Assembly (NCBI GenBank): GCA_945288535.1
Contig: CALYQQ010000004.1
Location: 1 to 64,000, forward strand
Length of the DNA: 64,000 bases
Direction of reading: 5' to 3'
DNA from: an uncultured Enterobacterales bacterium
Lineage (GTDB): Bacteria; Pseudomonadota; Gammaproteobacteria; Enterobacterales; CALYQQ01
Under the pieces are notes generated by a model. The model was not told where the DNA came from. It was given only the letters and a program-made list of their open reading frames with translations, and did no database searches. This document shows, one piece after another, positions 51,722 through 62,523 of this stretch (position 1 is its first letter; every line of letters starts with the position of its first letter). Position numbers and translations under genes: made by a program.

Positions 51722-52438
51722 TTACTTATCGCCTAAGAGGACTGACTCAAGAGCAATCTCAATCATTTGATTGAATGTTGTTTGACGTAGTTCAGCTGGT
51801 AAGGCTTCGTGTGTACGGATATGATCCGATACAGTACAAATACATAAAGCTTTCGCACCGTATTCAGCCGCTACACCATAAAGGCCTGCAGCTTCCATTT
51901 CTACACCAAGAATATTATATTTTTCCATAACATCAAACATGTCTGGATCGGGTGTATAGAATAGGTCAGCTGAAAAGATATTACCGACTCTGACATTCAC
52001 GTTAGCAGCTTCAGCTGCTGTGACAGCATTTCTTAATAGATCAAAATCAGCAATAGCGGCAAAATCATTATCTTTGAAACGTAATCGATTAACTTTTGAG
52101 TCTGTTGATGCACCCATGCCAATTACAATATCACGAACTTTAATTTCATGACTAATAGCGCCACAAGATCCAACTCGAATAAGTGTTTTTACACCATATT
52201 CTGTTATTAATTCTTTTGCATAAATTGAACAAGATGGGATCCCCATACCATGTCCCATAACAGAAATACGGCGCCCTTTATAGGTTCCAGTATAACCGAG
52301 CATATTTCGTACAGTAGTTACTAATTTTGCATCATCTAATAAAGTTTCTGCAATATGCTTAGCCCGAAGTGGATCACCTGGCATAATTACTGTATCAGCA
52401 AAATCTCCTGGTTCAGCATTTATATGTGGTGTAGCCAT
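51722..52438 (-). CDS. deoD: DeoD, purine nucleoside phosphorylase
   Basis: A 238-residue hexameric phosphorylase that splits purine (deoxy)ribonucleosides into base and (deoxy)ribose 1-phosphate. Visible are the phosphate-binding [22 protein letters not shown], the nucleoside-binding [11 protein letters not shown] and the catalytic-aspartate segment [11 protein letters not shown]. The length matches Escherichia coli (239). AAGGAG is well placed before the ATG. It follows deoB by 74 bases, so the two form the end of a deo operon. Confidence 0.97.
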   Translation of the reverse strand: MATPHINAEPGDFADTVIMPGDPLRAKHIAETLLDDAKLVTTVRNMLGYTGTYKGRRISVMGHGMGIPSCSIYAKELITEYGVKTLIRVGSCGAISHEIKVRDIVIGMGASTDSKVNRLRFKDNDFAAIADFDLLRNAVTAAEAANVNVRVGNIFSADLFYTPDPDMFDVMEKYNILGVEMEAAGLYGVAAEYGAKALCICTVSDHIRTHEALPAELRQTTFNQMIEIALESVLLGDK

Positions 52439-52512
52439 GTATTACTCCTTATAAGTAAAAATGAAGAAAATAAATAACAGAAAATAGTGTATTCGGTTTA
52501 CCATTTCATACG

Positions 52513-53736
52513 TTAAAATAAGGCGTTACCATATTCCATTGGGCTTAATGAAAAATAATTAGCTATTGTCTGGCCAATATCAGAAAAACTATGACGTAAA
52601 CCAAGCGAACCTGGCTTAACTTTCGGGCCATAAATTAAAACTGGAATATGTTCACGCGTATGATCCGTGCCGGGCCAAGTCGGATCGCAGCCATGGTCTG
52701 CTGTCAAAATTAAAATATCGTCATCTTTTACAAGTGATAACATTTCAGGTAAACGACGATCAAATAATTCAAGTGCGGCGGCATAACCTGCAACATCCCG
52801 ACGATGTCCATAAGATGAGTCAAAATCAACGAAATTGGTAAATACGATGGTATTATCACCTGCTATACGCATTTCTTGTAGTGATGCATCAAACAGAGCA
52901 TCTATTCCAGTCGCTTTGACTTTCTTGCTAATACCAACATCGGCATAAATATCTGCAATTTTTCCGATAGAAACAACATGACCTTGTTTTTCATCAATTA
53001 ATTTTTTTAGTACAGTTGGTGCAGGTGGTTCTACTGCATAATCATGACGATTCCCTGTGCGTTTGAAATTACCAGGTTTATCACCTGTAAATGGACGAGC
53101 AATAACACGACCTATGTTATAATTGCCAAGCGTCAATTCTTCACGTGCAATTTTACATAATTCATACAAACGCTCTAGGCCAAATGTTTCTTCATGACAA
53201 GCAATCTGAAAAACTGAATCAGCCGATGTATAAAAAATCGGTTTTCCTGATCCCATATGTTCTTCACCTAATCTGTCTAATATTTCTGTGCCGGAAGCAT
53301 GGCAATCACCAAGATAACCAGGTAATTGCGCACGTTCAACGAGACGTTTTAATAATTTTTCAGGAAAGCTTTGCTCATGCTGTGTAAAATAACCCCAGTC
53401 AAATAGCACAGGAACACCTGCAATTTCCCAATGTCCCGATGGAGTATCTTTACCTGAAGATAATTCTTCAGCATAACCATAGGCTCCCACAATATCAGCT
53501 TGACTATCTAGCCCGATAGGAAATAGACCACTCGCAGCTTCAGCTGCTTTACCTAAACCTAATCGACTTAAATTAGGTAATGTTAACGGGCCTTGTCGGC
53601 CATGATTAGCTTCTCCTGCTGCACATACTTGCGCAATGTGGCCTAAAGTATTTGCACCAACATCACCAAATTTTGCTGCGTCAGCTGTCGCGCCAATACC
53701 AAAAGAATCTAATACCATTATAAAAACACGTTTCAT
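52513..53736 (-). CDS. deoB: DeoB, phosphopentomutase
   Basis: A 407-residue alkaline-phosphatase-superfamily mutase that converts (deoxy)ribose 1-phosphate to 5-phosphate. Two-manganese ligands are in LDSFGIG near the start and in [20 protein letters not shown] near the end; the phosphorylated threonine lies in [10 protein letters not shown]. The ATG at 53736 is chosen because AAGGAAAG lies upstream and the product then begins [13 protein letters not shown] with the exact family length. deoC and deoA, usually upstream in the same operon, are not present. Confidence 0.96.
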   Translation of the reverse strand: MKRVFIMVLDSFGIGATADAAKFGDVGANTLGHIAQVCAAGEANHGRQGPLTLPNLSRLGLGKAAEAASGLFPIGLDSQADIVGAYGYAEELSSGKDTPSGHWEIAGVPVLFDWGYFTQHEQSFPEKLLKRLVERAQLPGYLGDCHASGTEILDRLGEEHMGSGKPIFYTSADSVFQIACHEETFGLERLYELCKIAREELTLGNYNIGRVIARPFTGDKPGNFKRTGNRHDYAVEPPAPTVLKKLIDEKQGHVVSIGKIADIYADVGISKKVKATGIDALFDASLQEMRIAGDNTIVFTNFVDFDSSYGHRRDVAGYAAALELFDRRLPEMLSLVKDDDILILTADHGCDPTWPGTDHTREHIPVLIYGPKVKPGSLGLRHSFSDIGQTIANYFSLSPMEYGNALF

Positions 53737-54882
53737 ACAACTTTCCTTATTGCTTATAAGCAATATGTTACTTCCAAATTTATAATGTAACTCAATAAAT
53801 ATTTTACTGATTTAATAGCCTGCTCAGACTCTGTTATCGTTCGATTACTTTTTTTATAACGCAGGTGTTATAACCTGTTTAATGGCTACTAATCTTTGAC
53901 CAATAAAATAATTATGTTACCGATTAGTTAGTCGTTGATCTGCTGATCTATCAATAATAGTAAACGTATTACTAGGTAAAATAATATTACATTATGCTGA
54001 TTAGATAAAATCTCATAGCATAAGACGTATATTATACAGATCTTGTCTGGCATCACTAAATTAAAGTATATTATACCGCTGACAACTGAAACGAGTCAGC
54101 TGTCAGCGTATAATAGAGAGCATAAGCAAAATCGTTATTATTAATAATAGAAATTGCTGCTATTCTTCATCAATCTTTAACTTGGTGAACATCAAGCACA
54201 TTACTTTATCGCCATGACATAATGCTAGGCGAATATAATTTAGCGAGTACGATTTACTTCCATAAGGCAATCTTTTTAATTTTGCTCTGCAATAAATCAG
54301 TATTCAAAAAAACATTATTAACTTTTTTGATAAAACTCTTATTAGCAATAATTAAAATCGTTTATCGCTATATTCTATTCTATAAATATTCTCTGACAAA
54401 AATTTACCTAAATAATAAATATAATAATGATGTAAAACGGCCATATCTAAAGTTCATTTTTACTTATTACGCTTTGTTTTGATATCCATAACGCATAATA
54501 GCCTAACATACCGCATATTACCCATCGTTTCAGTAATATAAATAGAAGAAGTAAAAATCGTTATCACACTATAGAAAAAACCTAGTTGAATTCTTCTTAT
54601 CAAGAATGTCTTTTTGATAAGCGTATCATCACTAAGCAAGATCATGAATAGTGAACTGATATCATAATTTTTAATAGATAAGAAAAAATTAGATGTGTTA
54701 TAAAAAGATTTACTATGAAGAAGATCAAATTTATTAATGTTATTAATAAATTCACACAGTAATTTTATGTGAGAATATGCCTGCACTTTTAGTATTATGC
54801 ACGAAATCAAACATAAGCTAATAGGATTATGGATAATAGCTTTAGGTAAAAAATTTGCCATAAAGTTATCTCATATAGCCAA
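53737..54882. other. Gene-poor region upstream of deoB
   Basis: About 1.1 kb where deoCA would be expected. I recognise neither. It contains an orphan hairpin (54069-54115), a 44-codon open stretch on the minus strand ending near 54163 (with LALCHGDKVMCLMF) that lacks a start, and two overlapping low-complexity open frames (54222-54482 plus, 54460-54861 minus) that do not look like proteins. Probably eroded sequence. Confidence 0.5.
54069..54115. terminator. Orphan 15-bp hairpin upstream of deoB
   Basis: TATTATACCGCTGACA (54069-54084) pairs with TGTCAGCGTATAATA (54101-54115) with one bulged C and a 16-base loop. No gene ends beside it. It could be a leftover terminator of a lost gene or part of a leader or small RNA. 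Confidence 0.45.
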
Positions 54883-55053
54883 TTATCTACTAAGTAATTG
54901 TGATATCCAAATATAGGCCTGGTTTCCTAGGTAAACACCAAAAATACCAATAACACCGGGTAAAACATTCGGTGCAGGAATGGGTAATTTGAAAAAACTG
55001 AAGATCAAGCCCGTAATTAAGCCAACAACCAGAGCAAGTATAATATCGTACAT
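54883..55053 (-). CDS. XapX-domain small membrane protein
   Basis: A 56-residue protein with the XapX domain (DUF1427): two hydrophobic segments separated by the characteristic KLPIPAPNVLPGVIGIFGVYLG motif. The start at 55053 is set by AAGGGA seven bases upstream; an open frame extends 73 codons further but is not protein-like. XapX-type proteins are small inner-membrane proteins of unknown function, sometimes linked to nucleoside transport genes, and a nucleoside transporter lies two genes away. Confidence 0.82.
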   Translation of the reverse strand: MYDIILALVVGLITGLIFSFFKLPIPAPNVLPGVIGIFGVYLGNQAYIWISQLLSR

Positions 55054-55333
55054 GATGAATCCCTTATAAAAAATAAACGCCCCAGTGAAATGAGTAGCTT
55101 TATAGCTAATTAAACTACACACTTCCCCACATAATAACAGAGAAATCGTAGTACAGTTATTATATGCTAAATACCTTCTAGTAAAAAAGTAATTTAGTAT
55201 ATAACATTCCCTAAACATAATACTATTGTATTGAATTACAAAAGTATTATTTGCTATGACATACCTATTCATAGCAAAAATTTAATAAAATAAGCAAAGA
55301 TAATAACTAATCGTTAAATCGATTTATTCTGCA

Positions 55334-55675
55334 TCACGCTTTTTTAACAAAACAAGCTTTTAGCATAATTTTTACGTTGTCAATTTTGCAATCTATTTCA
55401 TGATCACCATCAACTAAACGAATATTTTTTGCTTTTGATCCTTGCTTTAAAACTGATGATGAACCTTTTAACTTAAGATCTTTAATAAGAATAATGGAAT
55501 CGCCATCAGCTAATATATTACCATTACTATCTTTTACCACACGCGTATTGTCTTGCTGCTGTTGACTTTCTTCACCAGGCTGCCATTCATGAGCACAATC
55601 AGGACAAACAAACATTGTGCCATCAGGGTAAGTATTTTCTGACGCACAAATTGGGCAGGAAGGAATAGAGTGCAT
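55334..55675 (-). CDS. yjdM: YjdM (PhnA), zinc-ribbon protein
   Basis: A 113-residue protein of the PhnA/YjdM family. The N-terminal zinc ribbon is formed by [10 protein letters not shown] and CPDCAHEW (four cysteines in two CxxC pairs). The C-terminal SH3-like domain has [26 protein letters not shown] and [10 protein letters not shown], both family signatures. Despite the historical name it is not required for phosphonate use in Escherichia coli; its role is unclear. CGGAGAAG precedes the ATG. It appears monocistronic. Confidence 0.93.
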   Translation of the reverse strand: MHSIPSCPICASENTYPDGTMFVCPDCAHEWQPGEESQQQQDNTRVVKDSNGNILADGDSIILIKDLKLKGSSSVLKQGSKAKNIRLVDGDHEIDCKIDNVKIMLKACFVKKA

Positions 55676-55841
55676 AAAACTTCTCCGATAATTTAAAAAT
55701 AAGCGGCGACTTTACTATACTTTGTGGCGATAGTACATAATTTAACTAATGTTATAAAAAATATATTAGATTTAATAGCTTAACTTTATTCGTATGTCAA
55801 TATTAACTTTTTGTTGTTATACTGCATTTACTCAAAACAAC

Positions 55842-55884
55842 AATGAGGTTGTTTTACTTCTTTTCCATTATAAACAACCTCATT
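55842..55884 (-). terminator. Hairpin downstream of the nucleoside transporter gene
   Basis: AATGAGGTTGTTT (55842-55854) and AAACAACCTCATT (55872-55884) are perfect 13-bp arms with a 17-base loop, about 125 bases beyond the transporter stop. On the minus strand a GTTGTTTTG stretch follows. It probably ends that transcript. Confidence 0.6.
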
Positions 55885-56008
55885 TAGTTTATTATTATAT
55901 TTCCCTGCCATACAAGATAGATAAAAAACATATCATTTTTATATACGAAATATGTGTATTTTTGATGTGATGATAAGCTTTATTTAATATCATTAGTTAA
56001 TCTAATAG

Positions 56009-57286
56009 CTAAAGTGCCGATAAAGTTACAAAAAAACCAGCAATCGATGCACTCATCAAATTAGACAACGTACCGGCTAATATGGCTTTTAACCCTAATT
56101 TAGCAATATCATGACGACGATTTGGTGCCATACCACCAAGCCCACCGAGCAAAATGGCAACTGACCCTAAATTAGCGAAGCCACATAATGCAAATGAAAT
56201 AATAACTTTTGTATGCTCACTAATAACCTGTAATCCCTTTTCTTTAACAAGCTCATTATTCAAATATTGACTAAAGTCCATATAAGCAACAAACTCATTT
56301 ACAACAAGCTTTTGGCCAATTAAGGATCCTGCTACATGAGCATCTTGCCAAGGGACACCAATCAGAAAAGCAACTGGCGCAAAAATCCAACTAAGAATTA
56401 ATTCCATTGATAGTTGTGGATAATTAAACCAACTACCAATACCACTTAACATACCATTAAGTAATGCAATTAATGAGATAAAGGCAAGTAACATACCGCC
56501 TACGTTAATAGCAAGCTGAACACCTGAACTAGCACCATTTGCGGCAGCATCAATTACATTAGCTGGTTTATCATCATCATTATTAATGTCAATATTATCA
56601 TTAAATTTTTCAGTTTCAGGTACTAATAATTTAGCAAAAAGTAATCCCCCCGGTGCCGCCATAAATGACGCAGCGATTAAATATTGCAAAGGTACGCCTA
56701 ACGCAGCATAGCCAGCCATGACCGATCCAGCTATAGAGGCAGCCCCACACGTCATCACTGCAAAAAGTTCGGATTTGGTCATTCCTGCAATGTATGGCCG
56801 AACAACCAAAGGTGCTTCTGTTAAACCTACAAAAATATTTGCCGTTGCCGCCATAGATTCTGACTTTGATGTTTTAAGCAGCTTTTGTAACCCACCGCCA
56901 AGTAAGCGAATTACCCACTGCATAATCCCCAGGTAATAAAGAACAGCAATTAAGGAGGAAAAAAAGACTATTAATGGTAGAACTCGAATGGCAAATATAA
57001 AACTACTGCGACCGAAAACTTCTTGCATAATTTTGTCAGTCGCTAAACCACCAAACAAAAACATAATACCACTATCACAGTAATTAATAACTTTAGCCAC
57101 ACCTGCCGATATACTGCCTAGTATAGATTGACCTACTGGAATATAAAGAACAAAAGCACCAATTACTAACTGAAGTAAAAAAGCCAGTCCAACAGTACGC
57201 AGGTTAATCGCTCGACGATTAGAAGAAAAAAGAATAGCAATCACGATTAATGACACCATTCCACATAAACCCATAATTAACTGCAT
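56009..57286 (-). CDS. Concentrative nucleoside transporter (NupC/NupX family)
   Basis: A 425-residue inner-membrane nucleoside:cation symporter. Family hallmarks are [13 protein letters not shown], the [17 protein letters not shown] segment, [23 protein letters not shown] and the final [21 protein letters not shown]. Sequence details are closer to Escherichia coli NupX than NupC, so the exact nucleoside range is uncertain. The ATG at 57286 is chosen because AGGAAG lies eight bases upstream and the hydrophobic start fits; an in-frame upstream ATG adds an unlikely 22 residues. It would supply substrates for DeoD and DeoB. Confidence 0.9.
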   Translation of the reverse strand: MQLIMGLCGMVSLIVIAILFSSNRRAINLRTVGLAFLLQLVIGAFVLYIPVGQSILGSISAGVAKVINYCDSGIMFLFGGLATDKIMQEVFGRSSFIFAIRVLPLIVFFSSLIAVLYYLGIMQWVIRLLGGGLQKLLKTSKSESMAATANIFVGLTEAPLVVRPYIAGMTKSELFAVMTCGAASIAGSVMAGYAALGVPLQYLIAASFMAAPGGLLFAKLLVPETEKFNDNIDINNDDDKPANVIDAAANGASSGVQLAINVGGMLLAFISLIALLNGMLSGIGSWFNYPQLSMELILSWIFAPVAFLIGVPWQDAHVAGSLIGQKLVVNEFVAYMDFSQYLNNELVKEKGLQVISEHTKVIISFALCGFANLGSVAILLGGLGGMAPNRRHDIAKLGLKAILAGTLSNLMSASIAGFFVTLSAL

Positions 57287-57842
57287 AATTTTGTCTTCCT
57301 GCAATTTAAATGTCATTAAATAAAACGAGGAAAAGGCTTCCTCACCTAACACGTTGCCATTATTAATAAAAAAAACAGGTGAAGTATCATGTAAGATGAT
57401 AAATTGATCAAGATAAAGTAAAAAAGAAAGTTTATTTATAGGAGATAAATCAAATTATCTACACTTAATAGATAATTATGTTGTTTTAGTATGTTTTTTG
57501 ATGTTTTTAACGTAATTAACCGCGATTGTTACACTATTATTGCGAAAAGATAAAATTATTAAGAAGATATCACTAAATGATCCTTGTCTTCTTTCATAAA
57601 CCGATATTCAGACACATTAAGTTCACTTGCTATATATAATTATCAACCTTTATTTAGATAATAATATTTTATTAAAAATAACCTGCAAATTGAGACAAAA
57701 CACACATAAAGTTAACAAAAAATAGTGATCTCGCCGAAATAAAATTGGCATGGCCAAGCATTTTTTGCACTATTATTATATAGTCTAAGTATTAAGCATT
57801 ATTTACTGATTATTGTACACCTTAACTCTGAGGGGGGACATT
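57287..57842. other. Divergent region between the nucleoside transporter and zinc-ribbon genes
   Basis: About 550 bases, AT-rich, with promoters for both flanking genes. A short protein-like stretch on the minus strand near 57567-57638 (ASELNVSEYRFMKEDKDHL) has no start and is too short to assign. A strong GAGGGGGG ribosome site ends the region on the right. Confidence 0.45.
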
Positions 57843-58103
57843 ATGAAATCATTTATGTGCCAAAGTTGTGGGATGCCAATGCAAGAAAATACAGATTTTG
57901 GTCAAGAAATTGATGGAAGATTAAGTCAGGAATATTGCGCTAATTGTTATCAAGTGGGGCAATTCACTTCTTATATGAATATGTTGCAAATGATTAACCT
58001 TTGCGCTAAATATTGGAAAATTTATGGCTTTAAAAATCAGGATGATGCGGTAAAACAGATGCATATGCAATTTCCAACTTTAAAACGCTGGAAGAAATTA
58101 TAA
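57843..58103 (+). CDS. Putative zinc-ribbon protein
   Basis: An 86-residue protein with a putative zinc ribbon made of CQSCGMPM and EYCANCYQ (two CxxC pairs), the pattern of the Zn_ribbon_2 family found alone or fused to AraC-effector-like domains. A conserved FTSYMNMLQMINLCAKYW-type helical tail follows. The ATG at 57843 is chosen over one ten codons upstream because GAGGGGGG precedes it. Function is unknown; the family is often annotated as a transcriptional regulator component. Confidence 0.83.
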   Translation: MKSFMCQSCGMPMQENTDFGQEIDGRLSQEYCANCYQVGQFTSYMNMLQMINLCAKYWKIYGFKNQDDAVKQMHMQFPTLKRWKKL

Positions 58104-58109
58104 TTCAAT

Positions 58110-58168
58110 ATGTATAACTGCCAACTTTAATTTAATAGGGTTAAAAAAAGGAAATGGCAGTTATACAT
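58110..58168. repeat. 14-bp perfect inverted repeat between the zinc-ribbon gene and ureG
   Basis: ATGTATAACTGCCA (58110-58123) and TGGCAGTTATACAT (58155-58168) are perfect arms around a 31-base purine-rich loop. It sits between two convergent genes, so a terminator role is plausible, but the loop is long for an intrinsic terminator and no T-run is adjacent. Confidence 0.75.
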
Positions 58169-58244
58169 CAAAAAGTTATCATTCTTTTTACTGATTTTCG
58201 TTTTCATTTTCATATACGATAGTAATAAGCCAATAGCAAAAATA

Positions 58245-58862
58245 TTACTTTATCAGCATTCCATTTGTTTGAATAAACGTGACAACAGCATCAATCCCTT
58301 CACCACTCTTAAGATTAGTAAATGCCCAAGGTTTTTTTTGTCGCATCCGTACTGTATCACGTTGCATAACACCTAAAGATGCGCCAACCAAGGGGGCTAA
58401 GTCAATCTTATTAATAATCAAAAAATCAGAACGTGTTATACTAGGCCCACCTTTACGAGGTATTTTTTCTCCGCCAGCGACATCAATTACATAAATAGTT
58501 AAATCAGCTAACTCAGGGCTAAACGTAGCACTCAAGTTATCACCACCACTTTCAATAAATATGATATCTAAAAAACTAAACCGTTGAGTCAATTCATTTA
58601 CTGCCGCTAAATTCATTGAAGCATCCTCACGTATTGCTGTATGTGGGCATCCACCAGTTTCAACACCTATAATACGTTCAGCTGGTAAAGCACCCGATTC
58701 AATTAAAATACGCTGATCTTCTTTGGTATAAATATCATTAGTTACTATAGCTAACTGATAAATGTCACGTAACTTTTTACACAGCCTATCAAGTAATGCC
58801 GTTTTACCGGATCCAACAGGTCCACCAACACCAATACGTAATGGATAACTTAGTAAAGACAT
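58245..58862 (-). CDS. ureG: UreG, urease accessory GTPase
   Basis: A 205-residue SIMIBI-class GTPase that drives nickel delivery to urease with UreE, UreF and UreD. The P-loop GPVGSGKT is at 14-21, the metal-binding CPH motif in [16 protein letters not shown], the [15 protein letters not shown] switch and the guanine-specificity NKIDLAP motif. It is the last gene of the leftward ureDABCEFG operon, 74 bases after ureF. Confidence 0.97.
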   Translation of the reverse strand: MSLLSYPLRIGVGGPVGSGKTALLDRLCKKLRDIYQLAIVTNDIYTKEDQRILIESGALPAERIIGVETGGCPHTAIREDASMNLAAVNELTQRFSFLDIIFIESGGDNLSATFSPELADLTIYVIDVAGGEKIPRKGGPSITRSDFLIINKIDLAPLVGASLGVMQRDTVRMRQKKPWAFTNLKSGEGIDAVVTFIQTNGMLIK

Positions 58863-58936
58863 AGTTAGAATTCCTAAATTAATTTGCTATTCACACAATA
58901 AACATGATGCTAATAACATCTTATACTTGTTTAGTT

Positions 58937-59602
58937 TTATGAACGGAATAAGCGACTATACTGTGTTTCATGGCAAGAGCTTGCAATGGCTAATAAAGGA
59001 AAACTGCCACCAAGTTGTTCATCACTTAATTGATTAGCCTGCTTAATTAGATAAGGAATATTATTTGCTAACTGAAAAATAAGTGATTGTCCACTCTGTT
59101 GGCCCAATGGCACTAATTTCATTGCTGTTACTACACTATTTTCTAGCCAATTAAATAACCAACCATGTTGTAATAGCGTCAAAGGTATTTTCCAGTGAAT
59201 GCCGGCCCATGCCCAACCTGCTAATGAATTATGACTTATCACATTTGCCCATTGATTATCTAAATTGCTACAAAGTGTTTTTAATACTTGTATTAAGGCT
59301 GTACCTCGTTGTTTTTCTTCATTGCGCAACTCGGTTGTTTCCCTAGTACTTAATAAAAAGTTATGCCAATAATTAATTCGTTCTAAATTGCCTTGTTGAC
59401 AACAATAATAAAATCGCGCTAATAATGGAACATCAGAATAAGTCAAATGCGTTTCCATTTGCATCTGAATCCATTTTTGAGCCTTCGCAGCATTTGTTAC
59501 CCAGCCAATATCAACCGCCCATTCAAGACCTTGGGAATAGGTATAACCACCAATAGGTAAATTTGCGCTTGCCAGCTGTAATAATCGTAATAATGATAAC
59601 AT
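58937..59602 (-). CDS. ureF: UreF, urease accessory protein
   Basis: A 221-residue helical accessory protein that bridges UreD-bound apo-urease and UreG. The start MLSLLRLLQLASANLPIGGYTYSQGLEWAV is typical of UreF, and the C-terminal conserved helix with GGSFPLLAIASSCHETQYSRLFRS matches the family. The ATG at 59602 lies 22 bases after ureE; the frame extends upstream through ureE sequence but that part is not UreF-like. Its ribosome site is weak, so it may depend on translation of ureE. Confidence 0.93.
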   Translation of the reverse strand: MLSLLRLLQLASANLPIGGYTYSQGLEWAVDIGWVTNAAKAQKWIQMQMETHLTYSDVPLLARFYYCCQQGNLERINYWHNFLLSTRETTELRNEEKQRGTALIQVLKTLCSNLDNQWANVISHNSLAGWAWAGIHWKIPLTLLQHGWLFNWLENSVVTAMKLVPLGQQSGQSLIFQLANNIPYLIKQANQLSDEQLGGSFPLLAIASSCHETQYSRLFRS

Positions 59603-59624
59603 GAGCTTAATTAAAGTAATTGAA

Positions 59625-60065
59625 TCAATGATGATGATTACCGTAATAAGCACCATTTTCAGGTTGAAAAGGTGCATATTCAACGTTAACTGTTAATCCC
59701 ATGTTGCTAAGCATGTCATCTAGAACATGATCAGATTGATAACGCAAAAAGTTCTGGTTAATTTGCAAAGCAACATGTCGATTACCTAGGTGGTAACAAG
59801 CCCGACACAGGAGTAAAATATTTTGATGAATAACTGTTGAAACTTTTTCAGGTTTTGCTTTAATACGAACAGCAACTCTACCAGAATTATCGCTAATAAT
59901 ATCGCCATCACATAATATCGTTCCTCTAGGTAACATTATGCCAACTTCATTACCATTATCTAATCTAATTCTGGTACGACTTTTACATCTTGTGTCATAA
60001 TCTAGCATAGCACTACTTGTTACGTTGGTAACGTTTGGTTGATACTGAGTTAATAAAATAATCAT
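59625..60065 (-). CDS. ureE: UreE, urease nickel metallochaperone with very short histidine tail
   Basis: A 146-residue nickel chaperone. The peptide-binding N-terminal domain has DYDTRCKSRTRIRLDNGNEVGIMLPRGTIL, and the metal-binding domain includes CRACYHLGNRHVALQI, with the conserved interface histidine. Klebsiella and Proteus UreE end in long histidine-rich tails; here the protein stops at GNHHH. It may therefore bind fewer nickel ions. It lies 63 bases after ureC and 22 before ureF. Confidence 0.94.
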   Translation of the reverse strand: MIILLTQYQPNVTNVTSSAMLDYDTRCKSRTRIRLDNGNEVGIMLPRGTILCDGDIISDNSGRVAVRIKAKPEKVSTVIHQNILLLCRACYHLGNRHVALQINQNFLRYQSDHVLDDMLSNMGLTVNVEYAPFQPENGAYYGNHHH

Positions 60066-60128
60066 ATTAATTGTCCATGCTTAATTTTTCTGTAAAATCA
60101 CCATGCAGCATTAAAAAGAAAACGTAAA

Positions 60129-61832
60129 TTAAAAAAGAAAATAACGCTGAGCCATAGGAAGTTCTGTTGCGGGTTCGCATGTTAACAACATTCCATCCGC
60201 TCTAACTTGATAGGTTTGTGCATCAACTTCGATAATTGGTTGCCAATTATTATGAACCATAGCCTGTTTATTAATATCGCGACAATGCTTGACTTCACCA
60301 ATCAAGCTCGTAAGCTCTAGTTGATCTGCAAGCTGGTTATGAAAAGCGATTGAAGATAAAAATGTCATGCGTGTTGCTTGACAAGCTCGCCCTAAAGTCC
60401 CAAACATGGGGCGGTAATGTACTGGCTGTGGCGTTGGAATTGATCCATTAATATCACCCATTGCAGCAAATGCAATCATACCACCTTTAATAACTAAACT
60501 TGGTTTAACACCAAAAAAGGCCGGATGCCAAAGAATTAAATCTGCAAGTTTACCAACTTCAATTGAACCAACTTCGTGAGCGATCCCATGTGTAATGGCC
60601 GGATTAATTGTATATTTAGCTATATAGCGTTTAACACGATTATTATCACAATATTCACTATCACCGCTAAGTGATCCACGTTGAACTTTCATTTTATGTG
60701 CAGTTTGCCATGTCCGAAGTATGACTTCCCCAACTCGCCCCATAGCTTGAGAATCAGAAGATAACATGGAAAAGGCACCTAAATCATGCAAAATATCTTC
60801 AGCAGCAATGGTTTCGCGTCGAATACGTGATTCAGCGAAAGCTAGATCTTCGGGTATACTTGGATCAAGATGGTGGCAAACCATTAACATATCGAGATGT
60901 TCATCAATCGTATTTAGAGTATAAGGTCGGGTTGGATTGGTTGATGAAGGTAAGATATGATTAAATCCAGCAAGACGAATAATATCAGGGGCATGCCCAC
61001 CACCCGCACCTTCCGTATGATAGGTATGTATAACCCGATTATCTATTGCTGCTAAGGTATCTTCAACGAAACCAGATTCATTTAGCGTATCTGAATGCAG
61101 TGCAACTTGTACATCTAAGCGATCAGCCACAGTCAAACAATTATTAATAGCAGCGGGTGTTGATCCCCAATCTTCATGAAGCTTTAACCCCATTGCACCC
61201 GCCTCAACTTGTTCGATTAAAGGTTCAGGTAAACTAGCATTACCTTTACCTAATAAACCAATATTTATTGGTAGTTGTTCTGTTGCTTGAAACATTCTCG
61301 CTAAATACCAACACCCGGGTGTACATGTAGTCGCATTTGTCCCTGTAGTTGGACCTGTTCCACCGCCAATAAAGGTAGTCACTCCTGATGTTAATGCCTC
61401 TTCCGCCTGTTGAGGAGAAATAAGATGAACGTGACTATCAATACCGCCGGCAGTAATAATTAACCCTTCGGCTGAAACAACTTCTGTCGCTGGACCAATT
61501 GGTAGTGTCACATTTGGTTGAATATCCGGATTTCCCGCTTTACCAATACCACTAATTCGCCCATGCTTTACTGAAATATCCGCTTTAATGATCCCCCAAT
61601 GATCAATAATTAAAACATTAGAAATGACTAAATCTGCAACTTTAGCATCACTTAACTGGCTTTGCCCCATACCATCACGAATAACTTTGCCTCCACCAAA
61701 TTTTACTTCTTCCCCATAGCATGTTAAATCACGTTCAACCTCAATCCATAATGCGGTATCTGCTAAACGAAGACGATCACCTGTTGTTGGACCGAACATC
61801 TCTGCATACGCTTGTCTTGAAATTTTTCTCAT
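60129..61832 (-). CDS. ureC: UreC, urease alpha (catalytic) subunit
   Basis: A 567-residue nickel enzyme subunit that hydrolyses urea to ammonia and carbamate. All active-site residues fall at the Klebsiella aerogenes numbers: His134 and His136 (SHVHL), carbamylated Lys217 (MGLKLHED), His219, His246, His272, Cys319 and His320 on the flap (MVCHHLD), and Asp360. Length equals that of the Klebsiella enzyme (567). It is 54 bases downstream of ureB in the operon. Nothing suggests inactivation. Confidence 0.98.
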   Translation of the reverse strand: MRKISRQAYAEMFGPTTGDRLRLADTALWIEVERDLTCYGEEVKFGGGKVIRDGMGQSQLSDAKVADLVISNVLIIDHWGIIKADISVKHGRISGIGKAGNPDIQPNVTLPIGPATEVVSAEGLIITAGGIDSHVHLISPQQAEEALTSGVTTFIGGGTGPTTGTNATTCTPGCWYLARMFQATEQLPINIGLLGKGNASLPEPLIEQVEAGAMGLKLHEDWGSTPAAINNCLTVADRLDVQVALHSDTLNESGFVEDTLAAIDNRVIHTYHTEGAGGGHAPDIIRLAGFNHILPSSTNPTRPYTLNTIDEHLDMLMVCHHLDPSIPEDLAFAESRIRRETIAAEDILHDLGAFSMLSSDSQAMGRVGEVILRTWQTAHKMKVQRGSLSGDSEYCDNNRVKRYIAKYTINPAITHGIAHEVGSIEVGKLADLILWHPAFFGVKPSLVIKGGMIAFAAMGDINGSIPTPQPVHYRPMFGTLGRACQATRMTFLSSIAFHNQLADQLELTSLIGEVKHCRDINKQAMVHNNWQPIIEVDAQTYQVRADGMLLTCEPATELPMAQRYFLF

Positions 61833-61886
61833 GGAAATATCCCTATACTGTGGCCTATGCTACCTGTAAAGAAAACACGTTTTAGT

Positions 61887-62198
61887 TCAGCGAGAAAGAA
61901 GTCCCATTACTTTGCCATGAAAACCATAGATCCGACACAGACCACTATAAGATACAAGCATAACAGTACGGCGTTGGCCAGGTTCAAAGCGAATAGCCGT
62001 TCCTGCAGGAATATCTAATCGATAACCTAAGGCTTGTTGTCGGTTAAAATAAAGTGCATTGTTGGTTTCATAAAAATGGTAGTGGGAACCAACCTGAATA
62101 GGCCTATCACCTCGATTGATTACAGTCATTTTTGTCGTAGCTCGCCCATAATTTAATTCAATTTCACCATTAGCTACTTTAATTTCTCCAGGGATCAT
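61887..62198 (-). CDS. ureB: UreB, urease beta subunit
   Basis: A 103-residue structural subunit. The N terminus [19 protein letters not shown] and the segment [18 protein letters not shown], with [12 protein letters not shown] later, match UreB. It assembles with UreA and UreC into the (ABC)3 enzyme. AGGAG precedes the ATG by seven bases and the gene follows ureA after nine bases. Separate ureA and ureB genes are the usual enterobacterial arrangement, unlike the fused form in Helicobacter. Confidence 0.97.
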   Translation of the reverse strand: MIPGEIKVANGEIELNYGRATTKMTVINRGDRPIQVGSHYHFYETNNALYFNRQQALGYRLDIPAGTAIRFEPGQRRTVMLVSYSGLCRIYGFHGKVMGLLSR

Positions 62199-62207
62199 AT
62201 TTTGCTC

Positions 62208-62510
62208 CTAAATAATAGGATGATGGATCGTGACTAATTTAGTCCCGTCCGGAAACGTAGCTTCAACTTGAATATCTGTGATCATTTCCGCTATACCTGG
62301 CATTACGTCTTGTCTTGTGAGTATTTTTCTTCCAAAATTCATAAGGTCACTAACAGTTCGACCTTCTCTCGCACCTTCAAGAATAGCAGCACTGATTAAT
62401 GCTATCGATTCTGGATAATTCAATTTCATACCTTTTGCTAAACGACGTTCAGCTAATAATGCTGCTATAAAAATAAGAAGTTTATCTTTCTCTCGCGGCG
62501 TTAATTCCAT
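62208..62510 (-). CDS. ureA: UreA, urease gamma subunit
   Basis: A 100-residue subunit identical in length to Klebsiella UreA. It begins [23 protein letters not shown] and ends with [22 protein letters not shown]. Two ATGs lie two codons apart; the one at 62510 is chosen because GGTGG sits six bases before it, whereas it abuts the upstream ATG directly. It follows ureD after 13 bases and is the first structural gene. Confidence 0.97.
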   Translation of the reverse strand: MELTPREKDKLLIFIAALLAERRLAKGMKLNYPESIALISAAILEGAREGRTVSDLMNFGRKILTRQDVMPGIAEMITDIQVEATFPDGTKLVTIHHPII

Positions 62511-62523
62511 AACCATCCACCTT

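Noticed and set aside
54222-54482. Plus-strand open frame of 86 codons
   Set aside because: Composition is Ile/Lys/Tyr/Asn-rich as expected from AT-rich noncoding DNA, with no ribosome site, and it overlaps another open frame.
54460-54861. Minus-strand open frame of 133 codons
   Set aside because: No recognisable family, low-complexity AT-driven composition and no good ribosome site. Kept only as part of the gene-poor region.
57567-57638. Possible sigma-factor remnant (ASELNVSEYRFMKEDKDHL)
   Set aside because: Only about 24 residues, no start, and no room for the rest of such a gene before the next start codon; similarity to FliA is too weak.
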